A stretch of 64,000 nt of DNA from Sphingobacteriales bacterium JAD_PAG50586_3 (lineage in GTDB: Bacteria; Bacteroidota; Bacteroidia; CAMBQF01): contig CP096135.1 of NCBI GenBank assembly GCA_023213195.1, positions 2,476,842 through 2,540,841 of the forward strand, given 5' to 3'. Below the pieces are notes generated by a model. The model was not told the DNA's origin. It saw only the letters and a program-made list of their open reading frames with translations, and did no database searches. The position numbers and the translations under genes were made by a program. Shown piece after piece: positions 37,230-48,213 of the stretch (positions within the stretch are counted from its first letter, which is position 1; each line of letters starts with the position of its first letter).

Positions 37230-37736
37230 ATGAGAAAAAAGCAAATTAAAGATGACCCTTTGGGTAGTTATGAAAGAAAATGCCCTTTCTGTGGAGAGAA
37301 ATTCATTGCTAATCATAAACACCGAAAATATTGCCCCTCAAAGAATAACATACCCAATTTTTGTAAGCATCAATTTAAAGACCTAATGGAAGAAGAGCGA
37401 TTAAGCCAAATACAAATTTCGGCATCTTCAATTATTACTACTGTGAATAATGCAGGGCAGTTAGAATTGCCTATCCAATTAAGCGAATCATCTGGAAATG
37501 CTGAGGTTTTGGAAGAAAATATTAGGGTTATAAGAAACCTAATGCAGGATAAAAAAGAACTAGCCATTGAATATGACAAATTTTTTAAAACAGGTATTGA
37601 TTTGACAGCATTTTCTAAACGAATAACTATTTCTGGTACTGAGTATTTTGCACTTATTATGGGAGATTATGAAATAGTTTGGTTTGAGCCAAAGAAGATA
37701 GTAATAACGCCACAAATTAATGTTTTATGTATGTAG
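37230..37736 (+). CDS. Hypothetical protein with a zinc-finger-like N-terminus
   Basis: 168 residues. Residues 17-40 read CPFCGEKFIANHKHRKYCPS with a further Cys and His (NFCKHQF), a treble-clef-like zinc knuckle. The middle is helical and acidic, the C-terminal third (YFALIMGDYEIVWFEPKKIV) is beta-rich. Proteins with this N-terminus often follow HTH genes on Bacteroidota mobile elements. Exact role unknown. It overlaps the next gene by 10 bases. Confidence 0.7.
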   Translation: MRKKQIKDDPLGSYERKCPFCGEKFIANHKHRKYCPSKNNIPNFCKHQFKDLMEEERLSQIQISASSIITTVNNAGQLELPIQLSESSGNAEVLEENIRVIRNLMQDKKELAIEYDKFFKTGIDLTAFSKRITISGTEYFALIMGDYEIVWFEPKKIVITPQINVLCM

Positions 37737-38062
37737 AGGTTATGAATAAGTCATTTGGCAAGCATTTGTCAAACCTTCCAGTTGTTGATAGGAATCTATT
37801 AATTGCAAGACATAATAAGAATATAAAGTATTGGTGCGCTGCCAGTTTTGTAGCAGGTATTATAATCACTTATCATTTTATGAGAAAAAATAACACAAAT
37901 GTCACTTTTCAAAAGAAGCTTAATGAAATAAAATTCAAAGAAAAACAGGATAATTTTTCAGGAGGTGGAAATTCAAAAATTAAAAATTATGCTGCTGTTA
38001 CTAACCCTTCTGGTAAAAAAAACCAGGAGGATATAGAATATGAGGAAGTTAAAGATCAATAA
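37727..38062 (+). CDS. Small single-pass membrane protein
   Basis: 111 residues overlapping the upstream gene. One membrane helix (WCAASFVAGIIITYHFM, about 43-59) with a basic N-terminal half and a soluble, Lys/Glu-rich C-terminal tail. An internal ATG at 37742 (MNKSFGKHLSNLPVVD) could be the true start. No family recognised. Confidence 0.6.
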   Translation: MYVEVMNKSFGKHLSNLPVVDRNLLIARHNKNIKYWCAASFVAGIIITYHFMRKNNTNVTFQKKLNEIKFKEKQDNFSGGGNSKIKNYAAVTNPSGKKNQEDIEYEEVKDQ

Positions 38063-38210
38063 TTCGGATTTTATCGAAGGAATAAATCAAATTTTGGGGA
38101 TATACTTTAGCTAGGGTAAATAAAGAAGTCAGATATTATAATTTACCGTCATATATTATATTTACATTTTGATAATTCTCGGCTAACTCATAATTTGAAA
38201 ATTTGTAACA

Positions 38211-38849
38211 ATGAAAAAAACAATTATTTTTTTAGTATTACTTTCTGCGTTTGTTTCTTGCCGTTCATTGAATTATACAGAACAACAAGGCAAAAAAATA
38301 CCCTTATCCAATAAATTGCTTACACTTGAAAAACAAATTGGCGATATCACAGGCCCTAACTATACATACAATCATAGTTATAGTTATCCCAACTCTTACA
38401 TGAATTCTATTGGTCTTAATGGTGACGAACTAAGGATAATTAATAACGAAGTAGATGAAAACCTGACCGATCCATACGGTGATAAATATGGTTATATTGA
38501 ATTTAATCGTCGCACTGTTAACATGCGGTATGGCATTGGATGGACATTACTTTCCAGCATGACATTTTTTACTGTAAACTTATTAGGTGTTCCTTTTATG
38601 AACCTCAGGCTGGATTCTGAAGTAGAAATACGTATCCTTGATGTTAACCGTAAGCTTATTGCAAAATATTCTGCCGTTGGTCAATCTAAATTTATTATAG
38701 CAATGTACTATGGTTATGGTTTGATGGCCGCAACTAAAGTATACCCCCAAGCTTTGATTGATGCCCTTGATAAAATCCGACCACAAATAAACGCGGATGT
38801 GGATAGGGTAAACAAATTACTTAAAGCAGCAAAAGACGCTAAGAAATAA
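38211..38849 (+). CDS. Putative lipoprotein of unknown function
   Basis: 212 residues. Signal peptide ending in a lipobox, LLSAFVSC, with the Cys at residue 17 as lipidation site. A Tyr/Asn/Ser-rich stretch (YTYNHSYSYPNSYMNS) is followed by a hydrophobic segment (WTLLSSMTFFTVNLLGVPFM) and a C-terminal helix rich in Lys. No domain recognised. It stands alone, with its own 148-base upstream region, and is convergent with the next barrel gene. Confidence 0.65.
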   Translation: MKKTIIFLVLLSAFVSCRSLNYTEQQGKKIPLSNKLLTLEKQIGDITGPNYTYNHSYSYPNSYMNSIGLNGDELRIINNEVDENLTDPYGDKYGYIEFNRRTVNMRYGIGWTLLSSMTFFTVNLLGVPFMNLRLDSEVEIRILDVNRKLIAKYSAVGQSKFIIAMYYGYGLMAATKVYPQALIDALDKIRPQINADVDRVNKLLKAAKDAKK

Positions 38850-38876
38850 AATTGACTAATTATGTGATAGTATATT

Positions 38877-39547
38877 TTACTTCTTCTTTTCCCAGATTTT
38901 GGCAATTTTGTAATTCAAACTTAGGGTGATAAGTAAATGCCCTTGAAGGCTTCCTCCTGAATGTTCTTCAATTTCCAATTGACCATTTCGTATTTCACCG
39001 TGTACTTCTGTACCTAAATGTATCATATACTGGCTTTTTAGTGTGATATCAAACCTTGGCGTAATATTATAATGTGTGCCGACACCTACTTGCACAGCAC
39101 TACTCCAACGCTCTGCACTTGGTTTCTTGTCACCATTCCTATATACTCCGCCATAATCAAAACAATGTCCGGTTTCCACAAAAGGACTAAATTTCCTAGT
39201 GAAATTTTTAGGGTTAATAATATAATACATTACACTCCAACCTATATGATAATCAACATGATGTCCAAGCCCCCTAAGTCACTTGATATATAATCGCCAT
39301 ACCATTCTGTATTTATACGAGGGGTGATAGGGATACGAAAATGACCTCCTACACCTAAACCAGTATAGCCTATATTTCCACCATTAAACATGCTTATAGT
39401 ATTACGTACGCCTAAAGTTAAATACCCCTTATTAGAAAGATTTTCATCGACGATATTGTTTTTAACTACCCCGTCACTGTTAGGGGTTTGCGCCAATATG
39501 TTTAATGTACACATTAACATTGCTAAAATGGCTGATGGTTTTGACAT
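38877..39547 (-). CDS. Outer-membrane beta-barrel-like protein (one-base frameshift)
   Basis: Start at 39547 (MSKPSAILAMLMCTLNILAQ, signal peptide). One base is missing at about 39263-39274, in a C5 or C2 run; repair gives GGLGHHVDYHIGWSVMYYI and about 223 residues. Alternating hydrophobic strands such as YLTLGVRNTISMFN, VGVGTHYNITPRFDITLKSQ and LLITLSLNYKIA suggest an 8-strand barrel. It is divergent from the metal-efflux cluster, sharing a short promoter region with the DUF6660 gene. Function unknown; an accessory role in metal resistance is possible. Confidence 0.7.
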
Positions 39548-39661
39548 ATATGTGAGGTTAAGTGCTGCATTTATATCGCAAATATGAGGCATATTGTTTC
39601 AGTATTTTTTTTTATTGGCTTTCTATCTGTTTTTTTATCTATAATTACTATATTCGCAATC

Positions 39662-39979
39662 TTGAAAATTGCATATTACATATTCAGCCTTTATATTTTA
39701 TGCCTATCGGTACTTCCATGTGCTGACAGGATAGAGTGTAATATGTTTCAAAAAGACAAGACTGTTTCAAGTGCTGAACACGATAACCATAAGGATGAGG
39801 AAGAGCAATGCTCACCTTTTTGTATCTGTACCTGCTGTGGGGTTACAATGAATGTTCCTAAAGTATTGGCTTGCGTTACAGGCCATATGGAAAATCCTTC
39901 TGAATTTAATTCTTTTCTTTCAAACCCTAACTTGGAAGAGCTATCTTATTCTATCTGGCAACCGCCTAAAATAGCCTAA
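39662..39979 (+). CDS. DUF6660-like Cys/His-rich protein, first gene of the metal-efflux cluster
   Basis: Start chosen at TTG 39662 (LKIAYYIFSLYILCLSVLPC) because a TATATTCG box lies just before it at 39649-39656 and the family begins here; an in-frame ATG at 39584 is an alternative. About 105 residues: a signal peptide or membrane helix, then CADRIECNMF, a His/Asp/Glu-rich stretch (SAEHDNHKDEEEQCSPFC) and CICTCCGVTM. The Cys/His content fits metal binding in the periplasm. Proteins of this kind head CzcA operons in Bacteroidota. The start is the weakest part of the call. Confidence 0.7.
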   Translation: MKIAYYIFSLYILCLSVLPCADRIECNMFQKDKTVSSAEHDNHKDEEEQCSPFCICTCCGVTMNVPKVLACVTGHMENPSEFNSFLSNPNLEELSYSIWQPPKIA

Positions 39980-40061
39980 ATACCAACCCGTTTTCGTTTT
40001 TAATTGCCATATGCTTACCCGTATGGTGCATGGTATTTTCTATTAACCTATAACGTTTGTT

Positions 40062-43000
40062 ATGTTAGATAAGATTATTCGTTTTTCCATTGATAATAAG
40101 ATAATTATCGGGCTGTTAACCGTTGCACTCATTATTTGGGGCGGTTACTCGGTAACGCAGCTACCTATTGATGCTGTACCTGACATTACCAATAATCAGG
40201 TGCAAATTATAACATCAGCTCCTTCCCAATCCGCTCAAGACATTGAGCGTTTGGTTACGTTTCCGGTGGAACAAGCTATGGCCACCATACCAGACATTGA
40301 AGAAGTGCGTTCCTTTTCACGCTTTGGATTATCGGTTGTTACCGTAGTTTTTGAAGATGACATAGATGTGTATTGGGCACAGGCAACAAGTAAGCGAACG
40401 CCTGAATGATGCCAAAGACCAAATACCCGAAGGTGTAGGAACGCCCGAAATGGCTCCAGTTACTACGGGTTTAGGTGAAATTTACCAATACATTTTGCGC
40501 CCTAAAAAGGGCTATGAAAGTACCTACTCTGCAATGGAGTTACGCACCCTGCAAGATTGGATTGTACGCCGCCAACTGTTAGGGGTAGAGGGAGTTGCCG
40601 ATGTAAGCAGCTTTGGCGGCTATTTAAAGCAATATGAGATAGCTTTGAACCCTGAGCGCTTACGGAGTATGAACATTAGTATTGCGGATGTTTTTACAGC
40701 TCTAAAAAAGAACAACCAAAATACAGGAGGTGCTTATATTGAGAAACAGCCTAACTCATACTTTATCCGTTCGGAGGGATTGATAGGCTCATTAGCCGAT
40801 ATAGAAAACATAGCGGTAAAAACCAATACCAACGGCACACCCGTTTTAATCCGAGATGTTGGCACTATCCAATTTAGTCATGCTGTGCGCTATGGGGCAA
40901 TGACCTATAATGCAGAGGGAGAAGTAGTAGGTGGCCTTGTATTGATGCTAAAAGGGGCAAACTCATCAAAAGTTATTGCCAATGTAAAAACCCGCATAGC
41001 GCAAATAGAGAAAAGCCTCCCTGTTGGTGTAACCCTTGACCCTTTTTTAGATAGAACAAAACTGGTAGATAGGTCTATTAATACCGTTACAAAAAACTTA
41101 GCTGAAGGTGCGCTTATTGTAATCTTTGTGCTGGTTCTATTGCTTGGCAATATCCGTGCAGGGCTTATTGTGGCTTCGGTTATTCCGCTTGCCATGCTGT
41201 TTGCCATTGCGTTGATGAACCTGTTTGGTGTTTCGGGTAACTTAATGAGTTTAGGGGCTATTGATTTTGGCCTTATTATAGACGGAGCGGTAATTATTGT
41301 AGAAGCCACCCTACACCATCTATCCCTTAGAAATCTAAACCGCAGGCTCACCCAAAATGAAATGGATGATGAGGTATTTATATCAGCCAGTAAAATAAGG
41401 AATAGTGCAGCTTTTGGAGAGATAATAATCCTGATTGTTTACCTGCCTATTTTAGCATTAGTAGGGATTGAAGGCAAGATGTTCAGGCCAATGGCTCAAA
41501 CCGTAGGTTTTGCCATTTTAGGGGCGTTTATTCTTTCTCTTACCTATGTGCCAATGGTTAGCGCCTTATTCCTAAATAAACATCAAGTGCATAAAGTAAC
41601 CATATCAGACCGTATTATTGCTTTCTTCCAAAGGCTCTATACACCAATACTGCTTTTTGCGCTTAAGAGAAAGTTCCTTGTAGTAGGGGTATCATTGGCA
41701 TTACTTATTGGAAGTTTCTTTGTATTCAACACGCTGGGTGCTGAGTTTATACCCACGTTGGATGAGGGCGACTTTGCCGTTGAAACACGTGTATTAACTG
41801 GCAGTAGCCTTTCGCAAACAGTGGATGCTTCACAAAAGGCAGCAGCAGTATTACTCAAAAAATTTCCCGAAGTAAAAGAAGTAGTAGGTAAAATTGGGTC
41901 AAGCGAAATTCCTACCGACCCAATGCCGGTTGAGGCGTGTGACCTTATGGTTATTCTAAAAAACAAAGATGAGTGGACAAGTGCTGATACACGGGATGAA
42001 TTGGCCGAAAAAATGCAAAAGGCTTTGGAAGATGAAATACCTGGAGTGACGTTTGGCTTTCAGCAGCCTATTCAGATGCGTTTTAACGAACTTATGACAG
42101 GAGCAAGGCAAGATGTCGTAGTAAAGGTATTTGGAGAGGATTTAGACAGCCTTGCAAGCTATGCTGACAAAATAGGCCGAATCATTAATACTGTTGAGGG
42201 GGCTAAAGATGTTTATGTTGAACAAGCCACAGGCTTACCACAAATAGTAATCAACTATGACCGTGCAAATATTGCAAGGCTTGGGATGAATATAGAAGAT
42301 GTAAACACGGTAATCAATACGGCCTATGCAGGTAAAAGCGCAGGCATTGTATATGAAGGGGAAAGACGTTTTGATTTAATTGTCAGGGTAGCAGAAGAAT
42401 ACCGTAAAGACATTGATAATATCCGTGACGTGTATGTGACCGCCCCTGATGGCAGGCAAGTACCCCTGCAACAGTTAGCCAGCATTGAATATAAAGTTGG
42501 GCCAAACCAAATACAAAGAGACGATGCAAAACGCAGGATTATCGTAGGCTTTAATGTTCGTGGCCGGGATGTTGAAAGCATAGTCAAAGAAGTACAAGCC
42601 AAAATAGACAAACAGGTAAAATTTGCACCCGGCTACTTTCCTACTTATGGTGGTACATTTAAAAACCTACAGGAAGCAAGGGCAAGGCTTAGTATTGCCG
42701 TTCCTGTTGCGCTTGCTCTTATTTTTATTTTACTATTTTTTACGTTTAACTCTTTCAAGCAAAGCATACTTATTTTTACTGCTATACCCCTTTCTGCTAT
42801 TGGTGGCATTTTCGCGCTTTGGTTAAGAGATATGCCTTTTAGTATATCGGCAGGTGTTGGTTTTATAGCCCTTTTTGGTGTAGCGGTACTAAATGGTATT
42901 GTCCTCATATCCGAGTTTAACTTTCTCAAAAAATCGGGAATAACAGACCTGAAAGAGATAATACTGAAAGGCACACAAACCCGCTTACGGCCTGTTATTA

Positions 43001-44428
43001 TGACCGCTGCCGTTGCTTCGCTTGGTTTTCTACCAATGGCACTTTCAACTTCGGGCGGTGCTGAGGTGCAAAGGCCATTAGCTACGGTGGTAATCGGAGG
43101 GCTTATAACGGCTACGCTGCTTACTCTTTTAATATTGCCCTGCCTGTATATTCTTTTTGAAAAAATAACCTTTAGAAGAATGAAACCAAACACCCTAACG
43201 CTGTTAGTAATGGGCTTGTTTTTAGTGCCTATAGCCTTACCAGCACAAACCTCGACACTAACGTTGAATGATGCTATTAGCCTTGCTAAAAAAGGCAACC
43301 TGCAAATACAATCAGCCAACTTAGATGTAACGTATTCTCAACAGATAAAGAAAACGGCTTTTGAGATACCTAAACTGGATATATCGCTGATGTATGGGCA
43401 ATACAATAGCATTACACGAAATGATAACAATATAACCATTTCGCAAACTATACCTTTCCCAACGCTAATGACCAGTAAAAGCGCATTAGGTTCTTCGGTG
43501 GTTAAAGGCAATGAGTTGAAAAGGGAGGTAACAGAAAATGATGTTGTCTATAAGGTGAAGCAGACCTATTGGACTTTATCCTACCTCTACTCTAAAAAGC
43601 GCTTATTACTTCAACAGGATAGCCTATACAAAGCATTAGCCTATTCTGCCGATATGCGTTTTAAAGCAGGAGATGGCAGGTTGTTGGATAAAACCAATGC
43701 CGATACGCAAGTAGGGAAGTTGCAAACCTCTTAGCCCTCAATAATGCAGATATAGCCATACTTACTAATTACCTAAGTGTGTTGTTAAACACGGCTAACA
43801 CAATTCAAATTGCAGATACGGTACTTATTGAAAAGCCATTTGCCTTACCATTAGATACAACAGCAATACAGGCTAACCCCCTGCTTTTATATATGAAGCA
43901 ACAGGTAGAGATAAGCAAAAAGAAAAGGCAGTTGATGTGAACAGCCTGTTGCCTGATTTGAGGGTTGGCTACTTTAACCAAACGCTAATTGGGTTTCAAA
44001 ACATTAACGGGCAGGAAACTTACTATGGCCCGAGCAAACGCTTTCAGGGTTTTCAGATAGGTGTCAGCATTCCTTTATTTTTTAATGGTGATGTGGCAAA
44101 AATTAAAGCTGCCGGAATTACCAAGCTAAAGGCAGAGACTAATTATATCTCAACCGCAAACACCCTTTCAGGCCAATTTAAACAGGATGTACAGGAGTAC
44201 ATTAAGTATAAAACCACGCTTGAATATTATAAATCTACTGCATTGCCTAACGCTGACCTGATTATTGAGCAATCAACAAAAGCATTGCAAGCCGGAGAGA
44301 TAAGCGCATTGGAACACCTGTTAAACCTAAGAAACGCCTTAGATATTAAGAAAGGCTATTTGGACATGGTAAACGGCTTTAACCAAGCGTTACTTAACCT
44401 TGAATATTTAACTGGAGTAAAAAATTAA
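40062..44428 (+). CDS. czcA: CzcA-type heavy-metal RND pump fused to a TolC-like outer-membrane channel (three one-base indels)
   Basis: About 1,455 residues after three repairs: one base too many near 40383 (restoring VYWARQQVSERL), one missing at 43724-43726 and one at 43915-43926. The RND part (1-1040) has 12 membrane helices, and the HME-type motif DFGLIIDGAVIIVEATL with proton-path Asp residues in helix 4. It then runs straight into a signal-peptide-like helix (MKPNTLTLLVMGLFLVPIAL) and a TolC/OEP domain (LNDAISLAKKGNLQIQSANL ... GEISALEHLLNLRNALDIKK). The extra helix would return the chain to the periplasm, so pump and channel are one polypeptide. It pumps divalent or monovalent metal ions out of the cell with the CzcB-like adaptor next door. 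Confidence 0.87.
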
Positions 44429-44446
44429 TCTCGAAAGAAAGACAAC

Positions 44447-45586
44447 ATGAAATCGTTATATAAAACCATACTATGTGCAACACTATTAGTTATTAGTGCT
44501 TGCGGCAATAAAGAAGAAGCCAAAGAGGTAGAAGGACATGAGGAGGAAGCCAACACAGTAGAGTTTACCCCTGCTCAATATAAAACTGCACAAATACAAA
44601 CAGGGAGCATTGAACATAAACAGCTTAGTAAGACCATTTCAGTTAGTGGAGTATTAGATGTTCCACCGCAAAATTTAGTAAGTATATCTGTGCCATTGGG
44701 CGGCTTTTTAAAATCAACCGAACTGTTGGAAGGTAGCAAGGTGCATAAGGGGCAAGTAATAGCTGTAATTGAGAATATGGAGTACATACAGCTTCAACAG
44801 GATTATTTAGATAACAGTAGTCAGCTTGATTATTTGGAGGCAGAGTATAAACGCCAAGTAGAGTTATCTAAAAACAACGTAACAGCAGTAAAGACAATGC
44901 AAAAGGCAAAGTCTGACTATGAAAGTACCAAGTCGAAAGTAAACGGGTTAAAAACAAAATTGCTTTTACTCCATATAAGCCCTGCTAATGCTTTAAAAGG
45001 TGAGTTTACATCTACTGTAACGCTTACCTCTCCGATAAGTGGCTACGTTACACAGATAAATGCCAATATAGGCTCTTATATTAACCCTACTGATGTTGTA
45101 GTTAAGATAGTAGATACAGAACATTTACACGTTGAATTAACTGTTTTTGAAAAGGATGTGCCTAAGTTGAAAATAGGCCAAAAGGTAAGGTTTACCCTTG
45201 CTAATGAAACAACAGAGCGTACTGCTACCGTGTACCTGATAGGCAGGGAGATTAGCAGCGAGCGAACGGTTAGGGTGCATTGCCATTTAGATAAAGAAGA
45301 TACCGAACTAATACCGGGAATGTATTTAAAGGCTTTTATCGAAACAGGGGCAAATGATGCCATCGCCTTACCTGACAAAGCTATTGTAGGGTTTGAAGGT
45401 AAGAAGTACATTTTTATAGAAGCAGCCCAATATCATTTTACAATGGTGGAGGTTACTACAGGTGTTGGTGAACTTGGTTATACTGAGGTAACATTACCTA
45501 AAGACTTTGATATGAATAGCAAAGTAGTTATAAACGGAGCATATAGCTTATTATCTAAGCTAAAAAACGCAGAGGAAGAAGAATAG
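44447..45586 (+). CDS. czcB: CzcB/CusB-like RND periplasmic adaptor lipoprotein
   Basis: 379 residues. Lipobox LLVISACG gives a lipidated N-terminus, followed by a His/Glu-rich segment (EEAKEVEGHEEEANTVEF). The membrane-fusion layout is complete: barrel-sandwich half (ISVPLGGFLKSTELLEGSKV), helical hairpin (DYLEAEYKRQVELSKNNVTA), second lipoyl half (SPISGYVTQINANIGSYINP) and beta-barrel (VELTVFEKDVPKLKIGQKVR). It bridges the CzcA pump and the TolC-like channel. It starts 18 bases after the fused pump gene. Confidence 0.93.
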   Translation: MKSLYKTILCATLLVISACGNKEEAKEVEGHEEEANTVEFTPAQYKTAQIQTGSIEHKQLSKTISVSGVLDVPPQNLVSISVPLGGFLKSTELLEGSKVHKGQVIAVIENMEYIQLQQDYLDNSSQLDYLEAEYKRQVELSKNNVTAVKTMQKAKSDYESTKSKVNGLKTKLLLLHISPANALKGEFTSTVTLTSPISGYVTQINANIGSYINPTDVVVKIVDTEHLHVELTVFEKDVPKLKIGQKVRFTLANETTERTATVYLIGREISSERTVRVHCHLDKEDTELIPGMYLKAFIETGANDAIALPDKAIVGFEGKKYIFIEAAQYHFTMVEVTTGVGELGYTEVTLPKDFDMNSKVVINGAYSLLSKLKNAEEEE

Positions 45587-45588
45587 CT

Positions 45589-46190
45589 ATGAAAAACTTT
45601 CTTATTTATTATTTACCCGTTTACCTGCTAACCTATATTGCAGTAGCTTTTATAATTCCAACATATAGGACTTGGAAAAAAACTGGGGTTAATCCTATAA
45701 CATTTGGAAAGGCTGATACAGCCCACAATTATATAGGTTTTGTAATGAAAATCTTGATTGCGCTTCTTTTTGTATTAGTTATATCTTTTTCGTTAGGAAA
45801 GCAAGGTTACGCTTACCTGATACCAATACCATATTTGGAGATAACATGGGTTATGATTGTGGGATTAGGCATAATCCACGCGGCCTTGGTGTGGGTTATT
45901 ATCGCTCAATACCAAATGAGTACCAGTTGGCGCATTGGTATAGACGAAGCCAATAAAACCGAATTAGTTACTAAGGGTATATTTAGTATCAGCCGCAACC
46001 CAATTTTTTAGGAATGATACTAAGTGTAATGGGCATGTTTTTAATTCTACCCAATGCCCTGTCTTTGCTACTGACTGTTACAACCTACTTTGTTATACAG
46101 GTACAAATACGTTTAGAAGAAGAGTTTTTGGAGCAGCAGCACGGAGTTAAATACTTAGAATACAAAAAATCCACACGAAGGTTGATTTAA
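45589..46190 (+). CDS. Isoprenylcysteine carboxyl methyltransferase-like membrane protein (one-base frameshift)
   Basis: Two bases after the czcB-like stop. The frame breaks in T6 at 46004-46009; adding one T gives SRNPIFLGMILSVMGMF and about 200 residues. Five membrane helices and the ICMT/PEMT core: LVTKGIFSISRNPIFLG with the RNP motif and a C-terminal RLEEEFLEQQHGVKYLEYKK, the SAM-binding part with EE. Such proteins occur repeatedly in metal-efflux clusters of Bacteroidota; the methylated substrate is unknown. Confidence 0.85.
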
Positions 46191-46201
46191 AAATATCATA
46201 A

Positions 46202-48202
46202 ATGGAACACCAACATATATACGATGCGCAAGGCAGGCAGCTTTGTTGTACGTTAGAAGATAAGATAAACGTAAAGGCTCAAAAGCACATTCATAAAGAC
46301 CATTCTGATGAAGAAGGACACGACCATGAGCATATTGAAGACGAAAGCAAATTAAAATTATTCCTATCGCCTGCAATTAGCTTTGCCATATTAGCCCTTG
46401 GGCTTGCGTTTGATTACCTGATACACCCTTCCTTTTTCAAGGATTGGGTTAGGATAGTTTGGTTTGGTGCAGCTTATTTGCCTGTGGGATTACCTGTTAT
46501 AAAAGAAGCTATACAGGCAATGGGTAAAGGTGAGATTTTCACAGAGTTTCTTTTAATGGGCATTGCAACCATAGGAGCATTTGCTATTGGTGAATATCCC
46601 GAGGGTGTAGCTGTAATGTTGTTTTACGCTATTGGCGAAGCCTTTCAAACACTCGCCGTTGCAAGGGCTAAGAACAATATCAAAAACCTGATAGACCAAC
46701 GCCCCGACGAAGTAACAATAGTTGAGAACGGTAACGAGGTAAGGAAGAAAGCAGCAACAGTTGCCATTGGCGAAACGTTTCAACTAAGGCCCGGTGAAAA
46801 AGTGGCTGTGGACGGGGAATTGATATCTGATAGTGCCTCATTTAATACCGCAGCATTAACAGGCGAAAGCAAACCCGATACCCTCACCAAAGGGCAGCCT
46901 GTCCTTGCAGGCATGATAAATATGAATACGGTGGCTTTGGTAAAGGTTACTACTGTATATGCGGATAGCAAGCTGTCTAAAATTTTAGAGTTGGTACAAA
47001 ATGCCAGTTCACAAAAAGCGCCCACGGAATTGTTTATTCGCAAGTTTGCAAAATATTACACCCCTGCCGTTGTTGTCCTGGCTGTTGCCATTTGCTTCGT
47101 GCCGTACTTCTTTGTTTCTCCTTATGTGTTTAATGATTGGCTATATAGGGCTTTAATCTTCCTTGTTATATCATGCCCTTGTGCATTGGTTATCTCCATT
47201 CCGTTAGGTTATTTTGGCGGCATTGGAGCGGCTTCACGCAACGGTATTCTTATCAAGGGTGGCAACTATTTAGACGTGATGGCTTCAATTAAAAACGTAG
47301 TCATGGACAAAACAGGCACACTTACAAAGGGTGTTTTTGATGTACAGGAGGTAAAACTTAAGCCTGGGTTTGATGAAAAAGAAGTATTGGCTTTAGTAAA
47401 TACCATTGAGAGCAAATCTACGCACCCTATTGCTGTGGCAGTAAGCAAGTTTATCGGAAAGAGTGAGAACCTTGAAGTACAAAACATAGAAGAGATATCG
47501 GGGCATGGAATGAAAGCTTTGATTAAGGGCAAAGAGGTATTGGTGGGTAATTTTAAGTTATTGTCTAAGTTTAATATCGCCTATGATGATAAAACAGACG
47601 AACTTATTTACACTACAATTGCTATAGCCATTGATGGCAAATACGCAGGCTATATAACCATTGCCGATGAATTGAAAGAAGATGCAAAACAGGCTATTGA
47701 AAACTTGCATAAGATGGGGATTAAAACTACCATGCTATCGGGGGACAAAGCCAATATTGTAGAACATATTGCGAAAGAACTAAACATTGATAATGCTTAT
47801 GGCAGCCTGTTACCTGAAGATAAAGTAACTAAAGTAAAAGACATCAAAGCAAAGGGAGGAACTGTTGCCTTTGTGGGCGATGGGGTGAACGATGCGCCAG
47901 TAATAGCTATTAGTGATGCAGGTATAGCAATGGGAGGGTTAGGTAGTGATGCAGCCATAGAAACTGCCGATATAGTTATTCAAAAAGATAACCCGCTTAA
48001 AATAGCAACTGCCATATTGATAGGGAAGAAAACAAAACAGGTTGTTTGGCAAAACATCGGGTTTGCTTTTGGTGTTAAAGCAATAGTGTTAGTATTAGGT
48101 GCAGGTGGGTTAGCTACTATGTGGGAAGCGGTTTTTGCGGATGTTGGGGTGGCATTACTTGCTATACTCAATGCTATGCGAATACAGAAAATGAAATTTT
48201 GA
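46202..48202 (+). CDS. Heavy-metal P1B-type ATPase (Zn/Cd/Co type)
   Basis: 666 residues. The N-terminus is His/Asp/Glu-rich (KHIHKDHSDEEGHDHEHIED) instead of a CxxC heavy-metal domain. Core parts: TALTGES-like AALTGESKPD (actuator), SCPCALVISIPLGYFGG with the CPC metal site at about residue 325, DKTGTLTKG with the phosphorylated Asp at about 368, HP locus (ESKSTHPIAVAV), and FVGDGVNDAPVIAISDAGIA. The CPC motif with a His-rich end fits Zn2+, Cd2+ or Co2+ export. The gene follows the RND system in the same direction by 11 bases, so one transcript probably covers both. Confidence 0.93.
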   Translation: MEHQHIYDAQGRQLCCTLEDKINVKAQKHIHKDHSDEEGHDHEHIEDESKLKLFLSPAISFAILALGLAFDYLIHPSFFKDWVRIVWFGAAYLPVGLPVIKEAIQAMGKGEIFTEFLLMGIATIGAFAIGEYPEGVAVMLFYAIGEAFQTLAVARAKNNIKNLIDQRPDEVTIVENGNEVRKKAATVAIGETFQLRPGEKVAVDGELISDSASFNTAALTGESKPDTLTKGQPVLAGMINMNTVALVKVTTVYADSKLSKILELVQNASSQKAPTELFIRKFAKYYTPAVVVLAVAICFVPYFFVSPYVFNDWLYRALIFLVISCPCALVISIPLGYFGGIGAASRNGILIKGGNYLDVMASIKNVVMDKTGTLTKGVFDVQEVKLKPGFDEKEVLALVNTIESKSTHPIAVAVSKFIGKSENLEVQNIEEISGHGMKALIKGKEVLVGNFKLLSKFNIAYDDKTDELIYTTIAIAIDGKYAGYITIADELKEDAKQAIENLHKMGIKTTMLSGDKANIVEHIAKELNIDNAYGSLLPEDKVTKVKDIKAKGGTVAFVGDGVNDAPVIAISDAGIAMGGLGSDAAIETADIVIQKDNPLKIATAILIGKKTKQVVWQNIGFAFGVKAIVLVLGAGGLATMWEAVFADVGVALLAILNAMRIQKMKF

Positions 48203-48213
48203 AATAATATATT

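Noticed and set aside
42645..43319. 224-codon minus-strand open frame
   Set aside because: Antisense shadow of the CzcA pump.
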